Part shown: piece after piece, positions 1-10,136 of the stretch
Layout: each line of letters opens with the position of its first letter
Position numbering within the stretch: position 1 is the first letter of the stretch
Assembly (NCBI RefSeq): GCF_003173055.1
Contig: NZ_QGLF01000003.1
Coordinates: 475,356-539,355 of the forward strand
From: Zavarzinia compransoris
GTDB taxonomy: Bacteria > Pseudomonadota > Alphaproteobacteria > Zavarziniales > Zavarziniaceae
DNA length: 64,000 nt
Direction: 5' to 3'
Translations under genes and position numbers: made by a program
Notes under the pieces: generated by a model
Database searches by the model: none
What the model was told of the DNA's origin: nothing
The model's input: only the letters and a program-made list of their open reading frames with translations

Positions 1-2628
1 GGCCTGCCCCGCATCATCGAGGCGACGGCCCCGGTCGTCCGCCCGAAGATTCTGGGCGAGGCCCCGGTCCGCCGTCCGGAAGCGGCGCCCGCCGCCGCCC
101 CGGTCGTCCCGGCCCAGCCGGCCCAGGGCCCCCGCATGTCGCCCAACCAGGGCGCGCCGGCCCAGGTCAACCGTCCCGGCCAGCCGCCCCGCGGCGGCCA
201 GGGCCAGGGCCAGCAGCAGCAGAACCGCAATGCCCCCCAGGGCCAGCGCCCGAACCCGCAGGCCCAGACCAAGGGCCGCGTCGTGCTCCGCTCGCTCAGC
301 GACGAGGAAAAGGCCAACCGTGCCCGCGCCCTTGAAGGCGCCCGCGTCGCCGAGGAGCGCGCCCGCCAGATCGCCGAGATCGAAGCGAAGCGCCGCCTGA
401 TCGAGGAAGCCCGCCAGGCCGAGGAGCGCGCCGCCGCCGAACGCCGCAAGGCCGAGGAAGACGCCCGCCGCAAGGCCGACGATGATGCCCGCCGCAAGGC
501 CGAGGCCGAGGCGGCCCGCCGCCTCGAACAGGAATCCGCGACCCAGCGCCCGGCGGCTTCCGCCGCCGCGCCGGCCGCCACCACCGAGGCGGCCGGTGCC
601 GAGGAGCGCCGCCCCGCCCGTCCCGGCGGCCTGCCCCGCGTCCTCGACGAGGAAGAGCGTCCCCGGCCGAAGAAGCCCGGCGCGCCGGTCAAGGCCGCGC
701 CCAAGGCCCCGGTCGCCAAGCCCGGCCGCACCGACGACAAGCGCCGCTCGGGCAAGGTGAATGTGTCCGCCGCCATCGAGGGCGAGGAGCGCCAGCGCTC
801 CGTCGCCTCCATGCGCCGCCGCATCGAGCGCGAGAAGCGCCAGATGCGCGGCCAGGAAGAAAAGCTGAAGGTCGTCCGCGACGTGATCGTGCCCGAGGTG
901 ATCACGGTGCAGGAACTGGCCAACCGCATGGCCGAACGCGGCGCCGACGTGATCAAGCAGTTGATGCGCCTCGGCGTGATGGCGACCATCAACCAGTCGA
1001 TCGATGCCGATACGGCGGAACTGGTGGTCACCGAATTCGGCCACCGCTTCAAGCGCGTCGCGGAATCGGACGTCGAAATCGGCCTCGAGGGCGAGGTCGA
1101 TACCGACGAGGCGCTGGAACCCCGGGCGCCCGTGGTTACGGTCATGGGCCACGTCGACCACGGCAAGACCTCGCTGCTCGACGCGCTCCGCTCGACGGAC
1201 GTGGCGGCGGGCGAAGCCGGCGGCATCACCCAGCATATCGGCGCCTATCAGGTGACCCTGTCCAGCGGCCAGAAGATCACCTTCCTGGATACGCCGGGCC
1301 ACGAAGCCTTCACCGCCATGCGCGCCCGCGGCGCCAAGGTGACGGATATCGTCGTCCTGGTGGTGGCCGCCGACGACGGCATCATGCCCCAGACGGTCGA
1401 GGCGATCCGCCACGCCCGCGCCGCCGGCGTGCCCGTGGTCGTCGCCATCAACAAGATCGACAAGGCGGACGCCAACCCGAACAAGGTGCGCCAGGCCCTG
1501 TTGCAGCACGAGATCGTGGTCGAAGACCTGGGCGGCGACGTGCAGGCGATCGAGGTTTCGGCCAAGGCTCGCATCGGCCTCGACAAGCTGGAAGAGGCGA
1601 TCCTGCTCCAGGCCGAAATCCTGGAACTGCGCGCCAACCCGAACCGCGAGGCGGCGGGCGTCGTGATCGAAGCCAAGCTCGACCGCGGCCGCGGCCCGGT
1701 CGCCACCGTCCTCGTCCAGAAGGGCACCCTGAAGGTCGGCGACATCTTCGTCGCCGGTTCGGAATGGGGCAAGGTGCGGGCGCTGCTCAACGATCGCGGC
1801 GACCAGCAGCAGGAAGCCGGCCCGGCCGTTCCGGTCGAAGTGCTGGGCCTGACCGGCACGCCGTCGGCGGGCGACGACTTCCAGGTCGTCGACAGCGAAG
1901 CCCGCGCGCGTGAGGTTACGGCCTTCCGCCAGCGCCGGACCAAGGAACAGCGCGCCGTGGGCACCGCCCGCGTCTCGCTGGAACAGATGTTCTCGAAGAT
2001 CAAGGAAGGCCAGGCCAAGGAACTGCCCGTCGTCATCAAGGCCGACGTGCAGGGCTCGCTGGAGGCGATCGTCGGCTCGCTGTCGAAGCTCGGCAACGAC
2101 GAAGTGGCGGTCCGCATCCTGCACGACGCGGTGGGCGGCATCACGGAATCCGACGTCACCCTGGCCAAGGCGTCCAACGCCCCGATCATCGCCTTCAACG
2201 TCCGCGCCAACAAGCAGGCGCGGGAGATGGCCGATCACGAGGGTGTCGAGATCCGCTACTACTCGATCATCTACGACCTCGTGGATGACGTGAAGGCGGC
2301 GCTCTCGGGCCTGCTGGCCCCGACGCTGAAGGAAACCTTCCTCGGCTACGCCTCGATCCGCGAAACGTTCCAGATCACCAAGTCCGGCAAGGTCGCGGGC
2401 TGCCTGATCACCGACGGCGTGGTCAAGCGCGGCGCCAAGGTCCGCATCATCCGCGACAACGTGGTGATCCACGAAGGCACGCTCTCCTCGCTTCGCCGCT
2501 TCAAGGACGAAGTCAAGGAGGTCAAGGCGACCTACGAATGCGGCATGGCGTTCGACAATTACGAGAACTTCCATGTCGGCGACGTGGTCGAGTGCTTCGA
2601 CATCGAGGAAATCGCCAGGACGCTTTAA
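1..2628 (+). CDS. infB: Translation initiation factor IF-2 (5' end outside window)
   Basis: GTPase that delivers initiator fMet-tRNA to the 30S subunit and promotes 50S joining. The frame is open from base 1, so the gene starts upstream; 875 residues are visible. The N-terminal third is Ala/Pro-rich and then a long charged Glu/Arg/Ala coiled-coil-like stretch (about nt 290-850). An IF2-N type domain follows (nt 880-1070). The G domain shows G1 GHVDHGKT near nt 1147, G3 DTPGHE near nt 1290 and G4 NKID near nt 1450. Beta-barrel domains and the C-terminal fMet-tRNA-binding domain end at a TAA. It heads the conserved infB-rbfA-truB-rpsO-pnp block. Identity is essentially certain; only the start is missing. 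Confidence 0.98.
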   Translation, partial: GLPRIIEATAPVVRPKILGEAPVRRPEAAPAAAPVVPAQPAQGPRMSPNQGAPAQVNRPGQPPRGGQGQGQQQQNRNAPQGQRPNPQAQTKGRVVLRSLSDEEKANRARALEGARVAEERARQIAEIEAKRRLIEEARQAEERAAAERRKAEEDARRKADDDARRKAEAEAARRLEQESATQRPAASAAAPAATTEAAGAEERRPARPGGLPRVLDEEERPRPKKPGAPVKAAPKAPVAKPGRTDDKRRSGKVNVSAAIEGEERQRSVASMRRRIEREKRQMRGQEEKLKVVRDVIVPEVITVQELANRMAERGADVIKQLMRLGVMATINQSIDADTAELVVTEFGHRFKRVAESDVEIGLEGEVDTDEALEPRAPVVTVMGHVDHGKTSLLDALRSTDVAAGEAGGITQHIGAYQVTLSSGQKITFLDTPGHEAFTAMRARGAKVTDIVVLVVAADDGIMPQTVEAIRHARAAGVPVVVAINKIDKADANPNKVRQALLQHEIVVEDLGGDVQAIEVSAKARIGLDKLEEAILLQAEILELRANPNREAAGVVIEAKLDRGRGPVATVLVQKGTLKVGDIFVAGSEWGKVRALLNDRGDQQQEAGPAVPVEVLGLTGTPSAGDDFQVVDSEARAREVTAFRQRRTKEQRAVGTARVSLEQMFSKIKEGQAKELPVVIKADVQGSLEAIVGSLSKLGNDEVAVRILHDAVGGITESDVTLAKASNAPIIAFNVRANKQAREMADHEGVEIRYYSIIYDLVDDVKAALSGLLAPTLKETFLGYASIRETFQITKSGKVAGCLITDGVVKRGAKVRIIRDNVVIHEGTLSSLRRFKDEVKEVKATYECGMAFDNYENFHVGDVVECFDIEEIARTL

Positions 2629-2729
2629 GTGGGCCCTCAGGCGCCGGGCGGGGCCGTCCGGCCCCTTGGCTCGCTTCGCTGAAGCTACGCGGGGCCTCAA
2701 TGGCCCGGTTGGTAGTCGAGGCTGAGATT

Positions 2730-2759
2730 GGAAGCCCCTTCCGGGTGGGAGGGGCTTCC
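2730..2759 (+). terminator. Hairpin between infB and rbfA
   Basis: A perfect 9-bp stem (GGAAGCCCC at 2730-2738, GGGGCTTCC at 2751-2759) with a 12-nt loop sits 22 nt before the rbfA start. No T-run follows, so it may be an attenuator or mRNA processing or stability element rather than a full terminator. Confidence 0.5.
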
Positions 2760-2780
2760 CCATTTATGAAAGGACAGACC

Positions 2781-3236
2781 ATGTCTCGTGGTCGTTCGCC
2801 GGCGGGTGGCCGGCAGGGTCGTGACGACGACCATCGGGCCGGGCGCGCGGCCAGCCAGCGGCAGTTGCGCGTCGGCGAATTGCTCCGCCACCTGGTCGCC
2901 GAATTGCTGCGCCGGGATGTGATCCATGATCCGCATCTCCAGGGCGTCGCCATCACCATTTCCGAAGTGCGGGTCAGCCCCGACCTGAAGAATGCCACGG
3001 TCTTCGCCCTGCCCCTGTCGGGCAAGGACACGGCCGCGGTGATCGAGGCGCTGAACCATGCCGCGACCTTCATTCGCGGCCAGGTGTCCAAGGGCTCGGA
3101 ACTGAAGTTCACGCCGAAGCTGACCTTCATCGGCGACGAGAGTTTCGACGAGGCGGACCGCATCCGCGTGCTGCTGGAAACCCCGCGGGTGAAGCACGAT
3201 CTCGACGAGGCCGGCTGGGCCGACGACGAGGAGTGA
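2781..3236 (+). CDS. rbfA: 30S ribosome-binding factor RbfA
   Basis: RbfA binds the 30S subunit near helix 1 of 16S rRNA and is needed for late 30S maturation, especially in the cold. The 151-residue product has the single KH-like fold pattern of the family: an N-terminal helix with RVGELLRHLVAELL, then VTISEVRVSPDLKNA-type strands (here ITISEVRVSPDLKNATV) and a C-terminal region containing FIGDESFDEADRI. The start ATG at 2781 is chosen because AAAGGA lies just upstream and homologues begin here; the frame stays open further upstream, but that part resembles nothing. The acidic C-terminal tail is typical of alphaproteobacteria. It sits between infB and truB as in most bacteria. Confidence 0.95.
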   Translation: MSRGRSPAGGRQGRDDDHRAGRAASQRQLRVGELLRHLVAELLRRDVIHDPHLQGVAITISEVRVSPDLKNATVFALPLSGKDTAAVIEALNHAATFIRGQVSKGSELKFTPKLTFIGDESFDEADRIRVLLETPRVKHDLDEAGWADDEE

Positions 3237-3246
3237 GCACTCCCCC

Positions 3247-3717
3247 ATGACGCTTGACTCCGTCCGCGCGTTCATCGCCGAACACGCGCCCGATATCGCG
3301 ATCGTCGAGACCGCCGTCTCCTCCGCCACGGTGCCGCTGGCTGCCGCCGCCCATGGCGTCGAGCCGGGGCAGATCGCCAAGACCCTGTCGCTGCGCCTCG
3401 GCGACGAGGTGGTGCTGGTGGTGGCCCGGGGCGATGCCCGGCTCGACAACCGGAAATGCAAGGCGGCCTTCGGCGTGAAGCCCCGCATGCTGGACGTGGC
3501 CGAAGTGGCGGAACTGACCGGGCATCCGGTCGGCGGCGTCTGTCCGTTCGGCCTTGCCCGGCCGCTGAGGATTTTCTGCGATGTCTCGCTGAAAGCCTTC
3601 GACGTGGTGGTGCCGGCAGCGGGTTCGACCAATAGCGCCCTCTTCATCGCCCCCGACCGGCTGGCCGCGATCACCGGCGCCGACTGGGTCGACCTCTGCC
3701 AGGAACCTTCGGCGTGA
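3247..3717 (+). CDS. YbaK/EbsC-family aminoacyl-tRNA deacylase
   Basis: A stand-alone editing-domain protein of 156 residues. Family members hydrolyse mischarged tRNAs such as Cys-tRNA(Pro) or Ala-tRNA(Pro). Visible family features are the early IAKTLSLRLG strand, the DNRKCKAAFG segment and the signature GHPVGGVCPFGL around residues 97-108, followed by PAAGSTNSALFI near the C terminus. It starts 10 nt after rbfA and overlaps truB by 4 nt, so it is translated within the ribosome-maturation operon, consistent with translational quality control. The exact substrate (Cys- or Ala-tRNA(Pro)) cannot be read from the sequence. Confidence 0.88.
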   Translation: MTLDSVRAFIAEHAPDIAIVETAVSSATVPLAAAAHGVEPGQIAKTLSLRLGDEVVLVVARGDARLDNRKCKAAFGVKPRMLDVAEVAELTGHPVGGVCPFGLARPLRIFCDVSLKAFDVVVPAAGSTNSALFIAPDRLAAITGADWVDLCQEPSA

Positions 3718-4658
3718 AGCGGGGCAAGCGCATCGTCAACGGCTGGGTGGTGCTGGACAAGCCTCTGGGCCTGACTTCCACCCAGGCCCTGGGCAAGGTG
3801 CGCTGGGCCCTTGGTGCGGCCAAGGGGGGGCATGGCGGCACCCTGGATCCGCTCGCCACCGGCATCCTGCCGCTCGCTTTCGGCGAGGCGACCAAGGCGC
3901 TGCCCTATGTCGTCGACGCCAGCAAGACCTATCGATTCACCATCCGCTTCGGCCTCGAGACGACGACGCTGGATGCGGAAGGGGCGGTGACCGCGACCAG
4001 CGACGCACGCCCGGCCACGGCGGCCGTGGAAGCCGCCCTGGCCGCCTTCCACGGCACCATCGACCAGGTGCCGCCGGCTTTTTCCGCGATCAAGGTCGAT
4101 GGCGAACGGGCCTATGACCTTGCCCGTGCCGGCGAGACGGTGGACCTGGCGGCCCGCCCGGTCCAGATCCACCGCTTTCACCTGATCGGGCGGGACGATG
4201 CGGATCAGGCGACCTTCGAGGTCGAGTGCGGCAAGGGCACCTATGTCCGCGCGCTGGCGCGGGACCTGTCCAGGGCGCTCGGCACCGTCGGCCATGTCTG
4301 CATGCTGCGCCGGCTGCGGGTCGGGCCCTTCGGCACCGGCATGGCGGTTACCCTCGACCATATCCAGAATCTAGTGGAAAACAGCCCGGATTTGCTTCAT
4401 ACATCGCCCCCTGACGGCATATTGCTGCCGGTCGTGACTGCGCTGGACGACATCCCGGCGCTAGCCGTGACCGCAGGCGATGCCCGCGCCCTGAAGGATG
4501 GCCGGGCAATCGATATGCCGGGCACCGTGCAGAACAGCGTGCCTGACACCGTCGCCAGCCAGCAGGTCGTGCGCCTGATGGCGCCGGCGGGGCTGGTCGC
4601 TTTGGGGCGGGTCGACGGCCCGCTTGTCCGCCCGGTGCGCGTCTTCAACCTCGATTAA
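3714..4658 (+). CDS. truB: tRNA pseudouridine(55) synthase TruB
   Basis: Converts U55 in the T-loop of tRNAs to pseudouridine. The 314-residue product begins with [14 protein letters not shown] and carries the catalytic-Asp motif [13 protein letters not shown] near residue 40. [16 protein letters not shown] and [12 protein letters not shown] follow. A C-terminal PUA-like region is visible from about residue 245. The start is GTG at 3714, giving a GTGA overlap with the preceding deacylase stop, which indicates translational coupling. Length and order are those expected for the family. Confidence 0.96.
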   Translation: MKRGKRIVNGWVVLDKPLGLTSTQALGKVRWALGAAKGGHGGTLDPLATGILPLAFGEATKALPYVVDASKTYRFTIRFGLETTTLDAEGAVTATSDARPATAAVEAALAAFHGTIDQVPPAFSAIKVDGERAYDLARAGETVDLAARPVQIHRFHLIGRDDADQATFEVECGKGTYVRALARDLSRALGTVGHVCMLRRLRVGPFGTGMAVTLDHIQNLVENSPDLLHTSPPDGILLPVVTALDDIPALAVTAGDARALKDGRAIDMPGTVQNSVPDTVASQQVVRLMAPAGLVALGRVDGPLVRPVRVFNLD

Positions 4659-4669
4659 GGAGATCCCCG

Positions 4670-4939
4670 ATGTCGATAACTGCCGAGCGCAAGACTGCGC
4701 TGGTCAAGGAATATGCCACCCACGAGGGTGACACCGGTTCGCCGGAAGTGCAGGTCGCGGTGCTGTCGGAACGCATCACCAACCTCACCGAACACTTCAA
4801 GACCCACAAGAAGGACAACCACTCCCGCCGTGGCCTTCTGATGCTGGTGTCCCAGCGCCGCCGCCTGCTGGACTATCTGAAGTCCCGCGACGTGGCCCGC
4901 TATTCGAGCCTGATCGGCCGTCTCGGCCTGCGTAAGTGA
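4670..4939 (+). CDS. rpsO: 30S ribosomal protein S15
   Basis: Primary-binding 30S protein, 89 residues, the standard length. The [20 protein letters not shown] core and the DYLKSRD segment are diagnostic. AAGGAG lies 7-12 nt before the ATG. It follows truB by 11 nt and is followed by a very strong GC stem-loop before pnp, so it is probably the last gene of the infB transcript and the first of an rpsO-pnp pair. Confidence 0.98.
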   Translation: MSITAERKTALVKEYATHEGDTGSPEVQVAVLSERITNLTEHFKTHKKDNHSRRGLLMLVSQRRRLLDYLKSRDVARYSSLIGRLGLRK

Positions 4940-4984
4940 TCCTGCGGGCGAACGGTCCAATCTGTTCGCCCCAAGGCGTGTTTG

Positions 4985-5038
4985 GGGCCCGGCCGGGGTT
5001 GCGTCTGAGAACAGGCGCGCCCCCGGCCGGGCCCTTTT
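4985..5038 (+). terminator. Strong stem-loop with T-run after rpsO
   Basis: A perfect 14-bp stem, GGGCCCGGCCGGGG (4985-4998) with CCCCGGCCGGGCCC (5021-5034), is followed directly by TTTT. This fits an intrinsic terminator. In enterobacteria the rpsO-pnp gap carries such a terminator, which is read through in part. Confidence 0.85.
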
Positions 5039-5064
5039 CCCATCCGGAGGGATAACCGGAACTG

Positions 5065-5087
5065 CCGTGCGGAAAGGGTCCGCACGG
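5065..5087 (+). promoter_or_regulatory. Stem-loop in the pnp leader
   Basis: A perfect 9-bp stem (CCGTGCGGA, TCCGCACGG) with a 5-nt loop lies 81 nt before the pnp ATG. In E. coli, RNase III cuts a pnp leader hairpin to start PNPase autoregulation. This one is in the equivalent place but is shorter than a classical RNase III site, so the role is inferred. Confidence 0.45.
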
Positions 5088-5168
5088 ACCCATCGGGTCG
5101 GCGACAGGGGTTGCCGGTCCAAGGGCCCGGCACAAGGGTGTCAGGGCTCGCAGGAAGGATAGAGAGAA

Positions 5169-7298
5169 ATGTTCACCATCCACCGCAAGGAACTGACCTG
5201 GGGCGGCCGCAAGCTGGTTCTCGAAACCGGCCGCATCGCCCGCCAGGCCGACGGCGCCGTGCTCGTCCAATACGGCGACACCACCGTGCTGGTTACCGCC
5301 GTTGCCGCCAAATCCGTGAAGCCCGGGGTCGATTTCTTCCCCCTCACGGTGAACTATCAGGAAAAGGCCTATGCGGCCGGCAAGATTCCCGGCGGCTTCT
5401 TCAAGCGCGAAGGCCGTCCGACGGAAAAGGAGACCCTGGTCTCCCGCCTGATCGACCGCCCGATCCGCCCGCTTTTCGTCGACGGGTTCCGCAATGAAAC
5501 CCAGGTCGTCGCCACCGTGCTCTGCCACGACCTCGAGAACGACCCCGACATTCCGGCCCTGATCGGCGCCTCCGCCGCGCTCACCCTGTCGGGCGTGCCG
5601 TTCCTCGGCCCGATCGGTGCCGCCCGCGTCGGCTATATCAACGGCGAATACGTCCTGAACCCGCAGCTCGACGACCTGCCGAAGTCCGACCTCGACCTCG
5701 TGGTCGCGGGCACGGGCGAAGCGGTGCTGATGGTCGAATCCGAAGCGAAGCAGCTCTCGGAAGAGATCATGCTGGGCGCCGTCGTGTTCGGCCACCGCGA
5801 GATGCAGGCGGTGATCCAGGCGATCATCGAACTGGCCGAAGCCGCCGCCAAGGAGCCCTGGGCCTTGCCGGACGCGCCGGACGAGAGCGCCCTGGTCGCC
5901 CGCCTCAAGGACACCGTCGAGGCCGATCTCCGCGCCGCCTATGGCATCCGCGTGAAGCAGTCGCGCTATGACGCCGTCGGCGCCGCCAAGAAGAAGGCGG
6001 TCGCCACCCTCGACGCGGAAGGCTTCGACACCGCCCGCGTGGTCGAGCAGTTCAAGGCGCTCGAATCCGAGATCGTCCGCAACGACATCCTCGACAAGGG
6101 CACCCGCATCGACGGCCGCGACCTCGTCACCGTCCGCCCGATCGTGGCCGAGGTCGGCGTGCTGCCGCGCGCCCATGGCTCCGCCCTGTTCACCCGCGGC
6201 GAGACCCAGGCCCTGGTGGTCGCGACGCTCGGCACCGGCGACGACGAGCAGATGATCGATGCCCTCGAGGGCACCTATCACGAACACTTCATGCTGCATT
6301 ACAACTTCCCGCCCTATTCGGTCGGCGAAGTGGGCCGCATGGGCGCCACCGGCCGGCGCGAGATCGGCCACGGCAAGCTGGCCTGGCGCGCCGTGCACCC
6401 GGTGCTGCCGGCGAAGGACGCCTTCCCCTACACGCTCCGCGTCGTCTCGGAAATCACCGAGTCGAACGGCTCGTCGTCGATGGCGACGGTCTGCGGTTCG
6501 TCGCTCGCCCTGATGGACGCCGCCGTGCCGCTGGAAACCCCGGTCGCCGGCATCGCCATGGGCCTGATCAAGGAAGGCGAGCGCTTCGCCGTCCTCTCCG
6601 ACATCCTGGGCGACGAGGATCACCTCGGCGACATGGACTTCAAGGTGGCCGGCTCCGACAAGGGCGTCACCTCGCTCCAGATGGATATCAAGATCACCGG
6701 CATCACCGAAGAGATCATGAGCATCGCCCTGACCCAGGCCAAGGCCGGGCGCCTGCACATCCTCGGCGAGATGGCCAAGGCCCTGACCGGTGCCCGCACC
6801 GAAGTCAATGCCTATGCCCCGCGCATCGAGACCATCACCATCCCGAAGGAAAAGATCCGCGAAGTGATCGGCACCGGCGGCAAGGTGATCCGCGAGATCG
6901 TGGAAAAGACCGGCGCCAAGGTCGACATCCAGGACGACGGCACCATCAAGGTGGCGGCTTCCGACAGCAATGCGATCGATGCCGCGATCAAGTGGATCAA
7001 CGGCATCGTCGCCGAAGCCAAGATCGGCGAAGTCTATGACGGCAAGGTCGTGAAGGTCGTCGATTTCGGCGCCTTCGTGAACTTCATCGGCTCGAAGGAC
7101 GGCCTCGTCCACATCTCGGAACTGGCGCCCAAGCGCGTCGCCAAGGTGACCGACGTGGTCAACGAGGGCGACGCCGTGAAGGTGAAGGTCCTCGGCATCG
7201 ACGAGCGCGGCAAGATCCGCCTGTCCATGAAGGTCGTCGACCAGCAGACCGGCGCCGACATCGTTCCCGAGAAGAAGGACAGGGCCGACGCCGAGTAA
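5169..7298 (+). CDS. pnp: Polynucleotide phosphorylase (PNPase)
   Basis: 3'-to-5' phosphorolytic exoribonuclease, trimeric, a central mRNA-decay enzyme. The 709-residue length is typical. Two RNase PH-like domains (about residues 12-145 and 310-545) flank the alpha-helical domain. [12 protein letters not shown] and [10 protein letters not shown] mark the first core and [12 protein letters not shown] the second active site. A KH domain with VIGTGGKVI (about 560-615) and an S1 domain with VDFGAFVNF and GLVHISEL (about 620-690) follow. The start has GGAAGG upstream with AGAGAG close to the ATG. It is followed by a clear terminator, so it ends the housekeeping block. Confidence 0.98.
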   Translation: MFTIHRKELTWGGRKLVLETGRIARQADGAVLVQYGDTTVLVTAVAAKSVKPGVDFFPLTVNYQEKAYAAGKIPGGFFKREGRPTEKETLVSRLIDRPIRPLFVDGFRNETQVVATVLCHDLENDPDIPALIGASAALTLSGVPFLGPIGAARVGYINGEYVLNPQLDDLPKSDLDLVVAGTGEAVLMVESEAKQLSEEIMLGAVVFGHREMQAVIQAIIELAEAAAKEPWALPDAPDESALVARLKDTVEADLRAAYGIRVKQSRYDAVGAAKKKAVATLDAEGFDTARVVEQFKALESEIVRNDILDKGTRIDGRDLVTVRPIVAEVGVLPRAHGSALFTRGETQALVVATLGTGDDEQMIDALEGTYHEHFMLHYNFPPYSVGEVGRMGATGRREIGHGKLAWRAVHPVLPAKDAFPYTLRVVSEITESNGSSSMATVCGSSLALMDAAVPLETPVAGIAMGLIKEGERFAVLSDILGDEDHLGDMDFKVAGSDKGVTSLQMDIKITGITEEIMSIALTQAKAGRLHILGEMAKALTGARTEVNAYAPRIETITIPKEKIREVIGTGGKVIREIVEKTGAKVDIQDDGTIKVAASDSNAIDAAIKWINGIVAEAKIGEVYDGKVVKVVDFGAFVNFIGSKDGLVHISELAPKRVAKVTDVVNEGDAVKVKVLGIDERGKIRLSMKVVDQQTGADIVPEKKDRADAE

Positions 7299-7320
7299 TC
7301 GGCAAAGGCATTCGTTCCGG

Positions 7321-7351
7321 AAAGGGCGGCCGGCCATCGGCCGCCCTTTTT
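7321..7351 (+). terminator. Intrinsic terminator after pnp
   Basis: AAAGGGCGGCC (7321-7331) pairs perfectly with GGCCGCCCTTT (7339-7349), with a 7-nt loop and a run of T at the end. Confidence 0.92.
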
Positions 7352-7480
7352 CATTTCTGGATTTTATCGGGGGCCGGGGCGCCGGTGGCCCTGCCTGCAG
7401 GGGGCGTGCCTGCAAAGGGTTGTGATTGCCCCCGATCCGGGGTAGCAGGGACGGCAGGAAGACAAGGACCCCGCCCTGCC

Positions 7481-8299
7481 ATGCCCGTCAACATGCTTGC
7501 CCTGATGCTCCAGAGTGCGTTTCGCGTGGTGTTCGAGCGGGAATCGCTGCGCCTTGCCGTATTGATCGGCGTGCTGCCCTCGCTTGGGGCCTATATCGGC
7601 ACGGTGCTGGCCGGCCTGACCCTGACCCCGCCGCCGGCGGACACGCCGCTGTCCGACGCCGAGACGCTGGCCGCGCTGCAGACGGCCCTGCTGGGGGCGG
7701 CGCTCGGCTATCTCGTCGCCATGGCGGCGGCCATGCCGCTGGCGGTGCGGGCGGCCGGCGATCTGCTGGCCCGGAAGCTGGGGGCGCCGCCCGCGGTGTT
7801 GCCGGGCGAAGCGGTGCGCCGGGGCCTGGTGCTGTTCGCCCAGGCGGTGGCCGTGGTCGTTCTGGTGATGATGGGGGGCTATCTTCTCGGCCTGCTGGTG
7901 CCGGACGGCAGCGCGGTGGCCAGCCTCGCCCTGCTCGGGGTGATGATCGCCAGCGTCTATGTCTTCCTCGGCTTCCTGATGGTGCCGGGGGTGCTGTTCT
8001 ATGCCGAACGGGCGGATATCCGCGCCTCTTTCGCCCTGATGCGCGGGCAGCGGCTGAAATTGTTCCTGTTCGTGCTCGTCGTCGCCATGCCCTTCATCAT
8101 GGCGGCCAGCCTGTTCAGCGCCATCGCCCAGGGCCAGCCGGACGGCGCCTGGGTCCTGGCCCTGTTCGTCTCGCTGGTCGGCGGCTTCGTCAACGGCCTG
8201 TCCACCGGGCCGCATCTGATCGGGCTGGTCCAGGCCTATTTCGCCCGGACCGGCCGCATGCCGCCGTCGATCATTGATCAGGCTGAGCCCAGAACCTGA
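7481..8299 (+). CDS. Polytopic membrane protein of unknown function
   Basis: A 272-residue protein with about six hydrophobic segments: near residues 24-46, 68-90, 115-140, 145-170, 190-212 and 222-245. It has no recognised catalytic motif. The overall pattern, with an amphipathic N terminus, repeated six-helix hydrophobicity and a FALMRGQRLKLFLF segment before the fifth helix, resembles uncharacterised DUF-type inner-membrane proteins. The start ATG at 7481 is chosen because the first hydrophobic segment follows at normal distance and AGGAAGACAAGGA lies upstream; the upstream open frame lacks coding character. It converges with the TIR gene, overlapping its end by 29 nt. Confidence 0.7.
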   Translation: MPVNMLALMLQSAFRVVFERESLRLAVLIGVLPSLGAYIGTVLAGLTLTPPPADTPLSDAETLAALQTALLGAALGYLVAMAAAMPLAVRAAGDLLARKLGAPPAVLPGEAVRRGLVLFAQAVAVVVLVMMGGYLLGLLVPDGSAVASLALLGVMIASVYVFLGFLMVPGVLFYAERADIRASFALMRGQRLKLFLFVLVVAMPFIMAASLFSAIAQGQPDGAWVLALFVSLVGGFVNGLSTGPHLIGLVQAYFARTGRMPPSIIDQAEPRT

Positions 8300-9884
8300 T
8301 CACTTTCCAACTGCCGTTCTGGCGCTTCAGCCAGGCCTGTTCGGTGACGCCGGCATCCGAGAAGCTGGCGTCGAACTGGACATAGGCATAGTCGCCGACC
8401 TCGCCCAGCAGGTCGGTGAAGGCATAGACCGCGACCAGGCTGCGCGCATTCAGGTCGCCGCCCCGCATGCTCTGCACCCGGTCGAACCATTCGCCCGTAT
8501 CGGGGGCCGGGGTCACCATCAGGCTGCGGCCGATCTCGCCGTTCTCCAGCCCCTTGAAGAACTGGGTCGCGACATTGATCGCCTGGTCCCGGTCGGCCGC
8601 GCTCATGGCGGGGGCGGCGGCCGAAGTGTCGATATCCGAAAGCACGAAGGCGCCGTTGCCGTCGCGGCGGAAGAAGGCGCCGTCGGCCACCGTGCCCCGC
8701 GCCAGGCGGGTCTCGCTGCGGATGTAGTAATAGGGGCCGGCGCTTTCCGGCTGGAACGGCAGTTCCGCCAGATGCACGACCGCCGTCACCACCCGCTGGC
8801 CGGCGCCGGTGCCGTAGCGGTTGGCGCGGTCGCGGTAGATCCCGGCGACCTGATCGCGGCCGACCGACTTCCGCGTGTCCGGGTCCAGCATCTGGTCGTA
8901 GATCGTGCCGCTGTCGCCCTGGTCGAGCAGGGCGATATAGCGCTCGTAAACCGCGCGGACTTCGTTCGGCACGGTCACCGCCGGGGTGGCGGCCGCCGGC
9001 GGCGGGGGCGGCGGTGATGCCGGCGGAGGCGGCGGCGGCGACACGGGCGGCGAAGCCGGCGGCGGCGGGGACGCGGGCGGCGGCGGGGGCGAGGCCGGCG
9101 GGCTGGTGGTGGCCGGGCCGTCGGCGACCACGGTGGTGCCGGTACCCGGGTCCGCCGGCTTGTCGTCCAGCAGGGGCAGGACGACGAAATAGGTGAGCGC
9201 GCCCGCGGCCCCGGCCAGGGTCAGCAGGCTGCCCGCGACCAGGGCGGCGCCGCCGCCCTTCTTGCCCGGCCCGGGCGGCGGGGGCGGCACGGTGGCCTTG
9301 GCGCGCAGCGGCTCGGCCGGCGGCACCGGCTGGGGCTTCGGCGGCGGCGGGGGCGCGACGGGCGGGGGCGCGACGGGCGGCGACGCCGGGCGCGGCGGCG
9401 TGGTCGTCCCGGTCGGGGGCGCCGTGGTGCCGCTGCGCGGGGCGAAGACGGTCTGATCCGCTTCGGGCGGCGCCTTCAGGGGGATGTTCAGGGTCGCCGA
9501 GATCCCCTCGGCCAGGCGGTCGAGATATTGGGTGATGGGCGGGCGCCAGGCATCGATCCATTGTTCCGACGAGACGAAGAGTTCGAGCGCCCGGGCCGGC
9601 GTCACCTCGCGGATGCGGACGGTGAAGACATTCTTGCCCTTGGAGACCGAACGCTCGATCTCCTTCCGCACGAAGATCGACTTGTTGGAGTTTTCCGACA
9701 GCAGGAACACGATGACGCCGGCCGCATCCAGCCCGTCGATGATCTGTTCGGCATAGTCGGCGCCCGGACGGATGTCGCGGGGTGCGATGAAACAGCGCAC
9801 CCCGCGCTGTTCCAGGTAGCTGGTGATCCGCTCGGCGAATTCCCGATCCTCGGATGCATGACTGATGAAGACCGGCGCGCTCAT
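8271..9884 (-). CDS. Membrane-spanning TIR-domain protein
   Basis: A 537-residue protein with a bacterial TIR domain at residues about 4-125 (VFISHASEDREFAERI at the start, FIAPRDIRPG, then VFLLSENSNKS). The Glu at residue 75 (VRKEIERS) sits where the NADase catalytic Glu of TIR enzymes lies. A Pro-rich linker (140-205), Lys-Lys and one transmembrane helix (about 212-239) follow, then a second Pro/Ser/Ala-rich linker (245-300). The C-terminal 230 residues look like two related small domains, each ending in a strand such as NGSWKVIRFW, similar to DUF4019-type folds. The positive-inside rule predicts a cytoplasmic TIR and a periplasmic C-terminal part. No Thoeris-type partner gene is adjacent. 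The function, whether defence, stress signalling or NAD+ cleavage, is not established here. Confidence 0.85.
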   Translation of the reverse strand: MSAPVFISHASEDREFAERITSYLEQRGVRCFIAPRDIRPGADYAEQIIDGLDAAGVIVFLLSENSNKSIFVRKEIERSVSKGKNVFTVRIREVTPARALELFVSSEQWIDAWRPPITQYLDRLAEGISATLNIPLKAPPEADQTVFAPRSGTTAPPTGTTTPPRPASPPVAPPPVAPPPPPKPQPVPPAEPLRAKATVPPPPPGPGKKGGGAALVAGSLLTLAGAAGALTYFVVLPLLDDKPADPGTGTTVVADGPATTSPPASPPPPPASPPPPASPPVSPPPPPPASPPPPPPAAATPAVTVPNEVRAVYERYIALLDQGDSGTIYDQMLDPDTRKSVGRDQVAGIYRDRANRYGTGAGQRVVTAVVHLAELPFQPESAGPYYYIRSETRLARGTVADGAFFRRDGNGAFVLSDIDTSAAAPAMSAADRDQAINVATQFFKGLENGEIGRSLMVTPAPDTGEWFDRVQSMRGGDLNARSLVAVYAFTDLLGEVGDYAYVQFDASFSDAGVTEQAWLKRQNGSWKVIRFWAQPDQ

Positions 9885-10136
9885 TGACCTGTCGCCTCTG
9901 ACGATTCCTTGAGTCGGTGCAGTCTAGCGTCACAATCCGCCCTGTGCAGTGTCGATGCGCACACGGGTGGGTGAAATTTTTCGGGCAAAGCGCAGAAACT
10001 TTGATCCATCCGCTGGCGGAACCCTGCCGCAACCCTTTATTGATCGCTGCGATCAGCTATATGTAGACAAGGCTGAAAGCGTCACCGGATCGTCACGTCG
10101 ACGGTGCGACGCATTATTATTAGGGTTCTGCGAGAG
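9885..10136. promoter_or_regulatory. Divergent promoter region
   Basis: This 252-bp gap separates the TIR gene from the flavin oxidoreductase and includes an AT-richer stretch around 10040-10125. No clear operator or hairpin was recognised. Short open frames here have no coding character. Confidence 0.4.

Noticed and set aside
4797-7415. Long open frame on the minus strand opposite pnp
   Set aside because: Asp/Gly/His-rich low-complexity translation typical of the antisense of a GC-rich gene; PNPase on the plus strand is certain.
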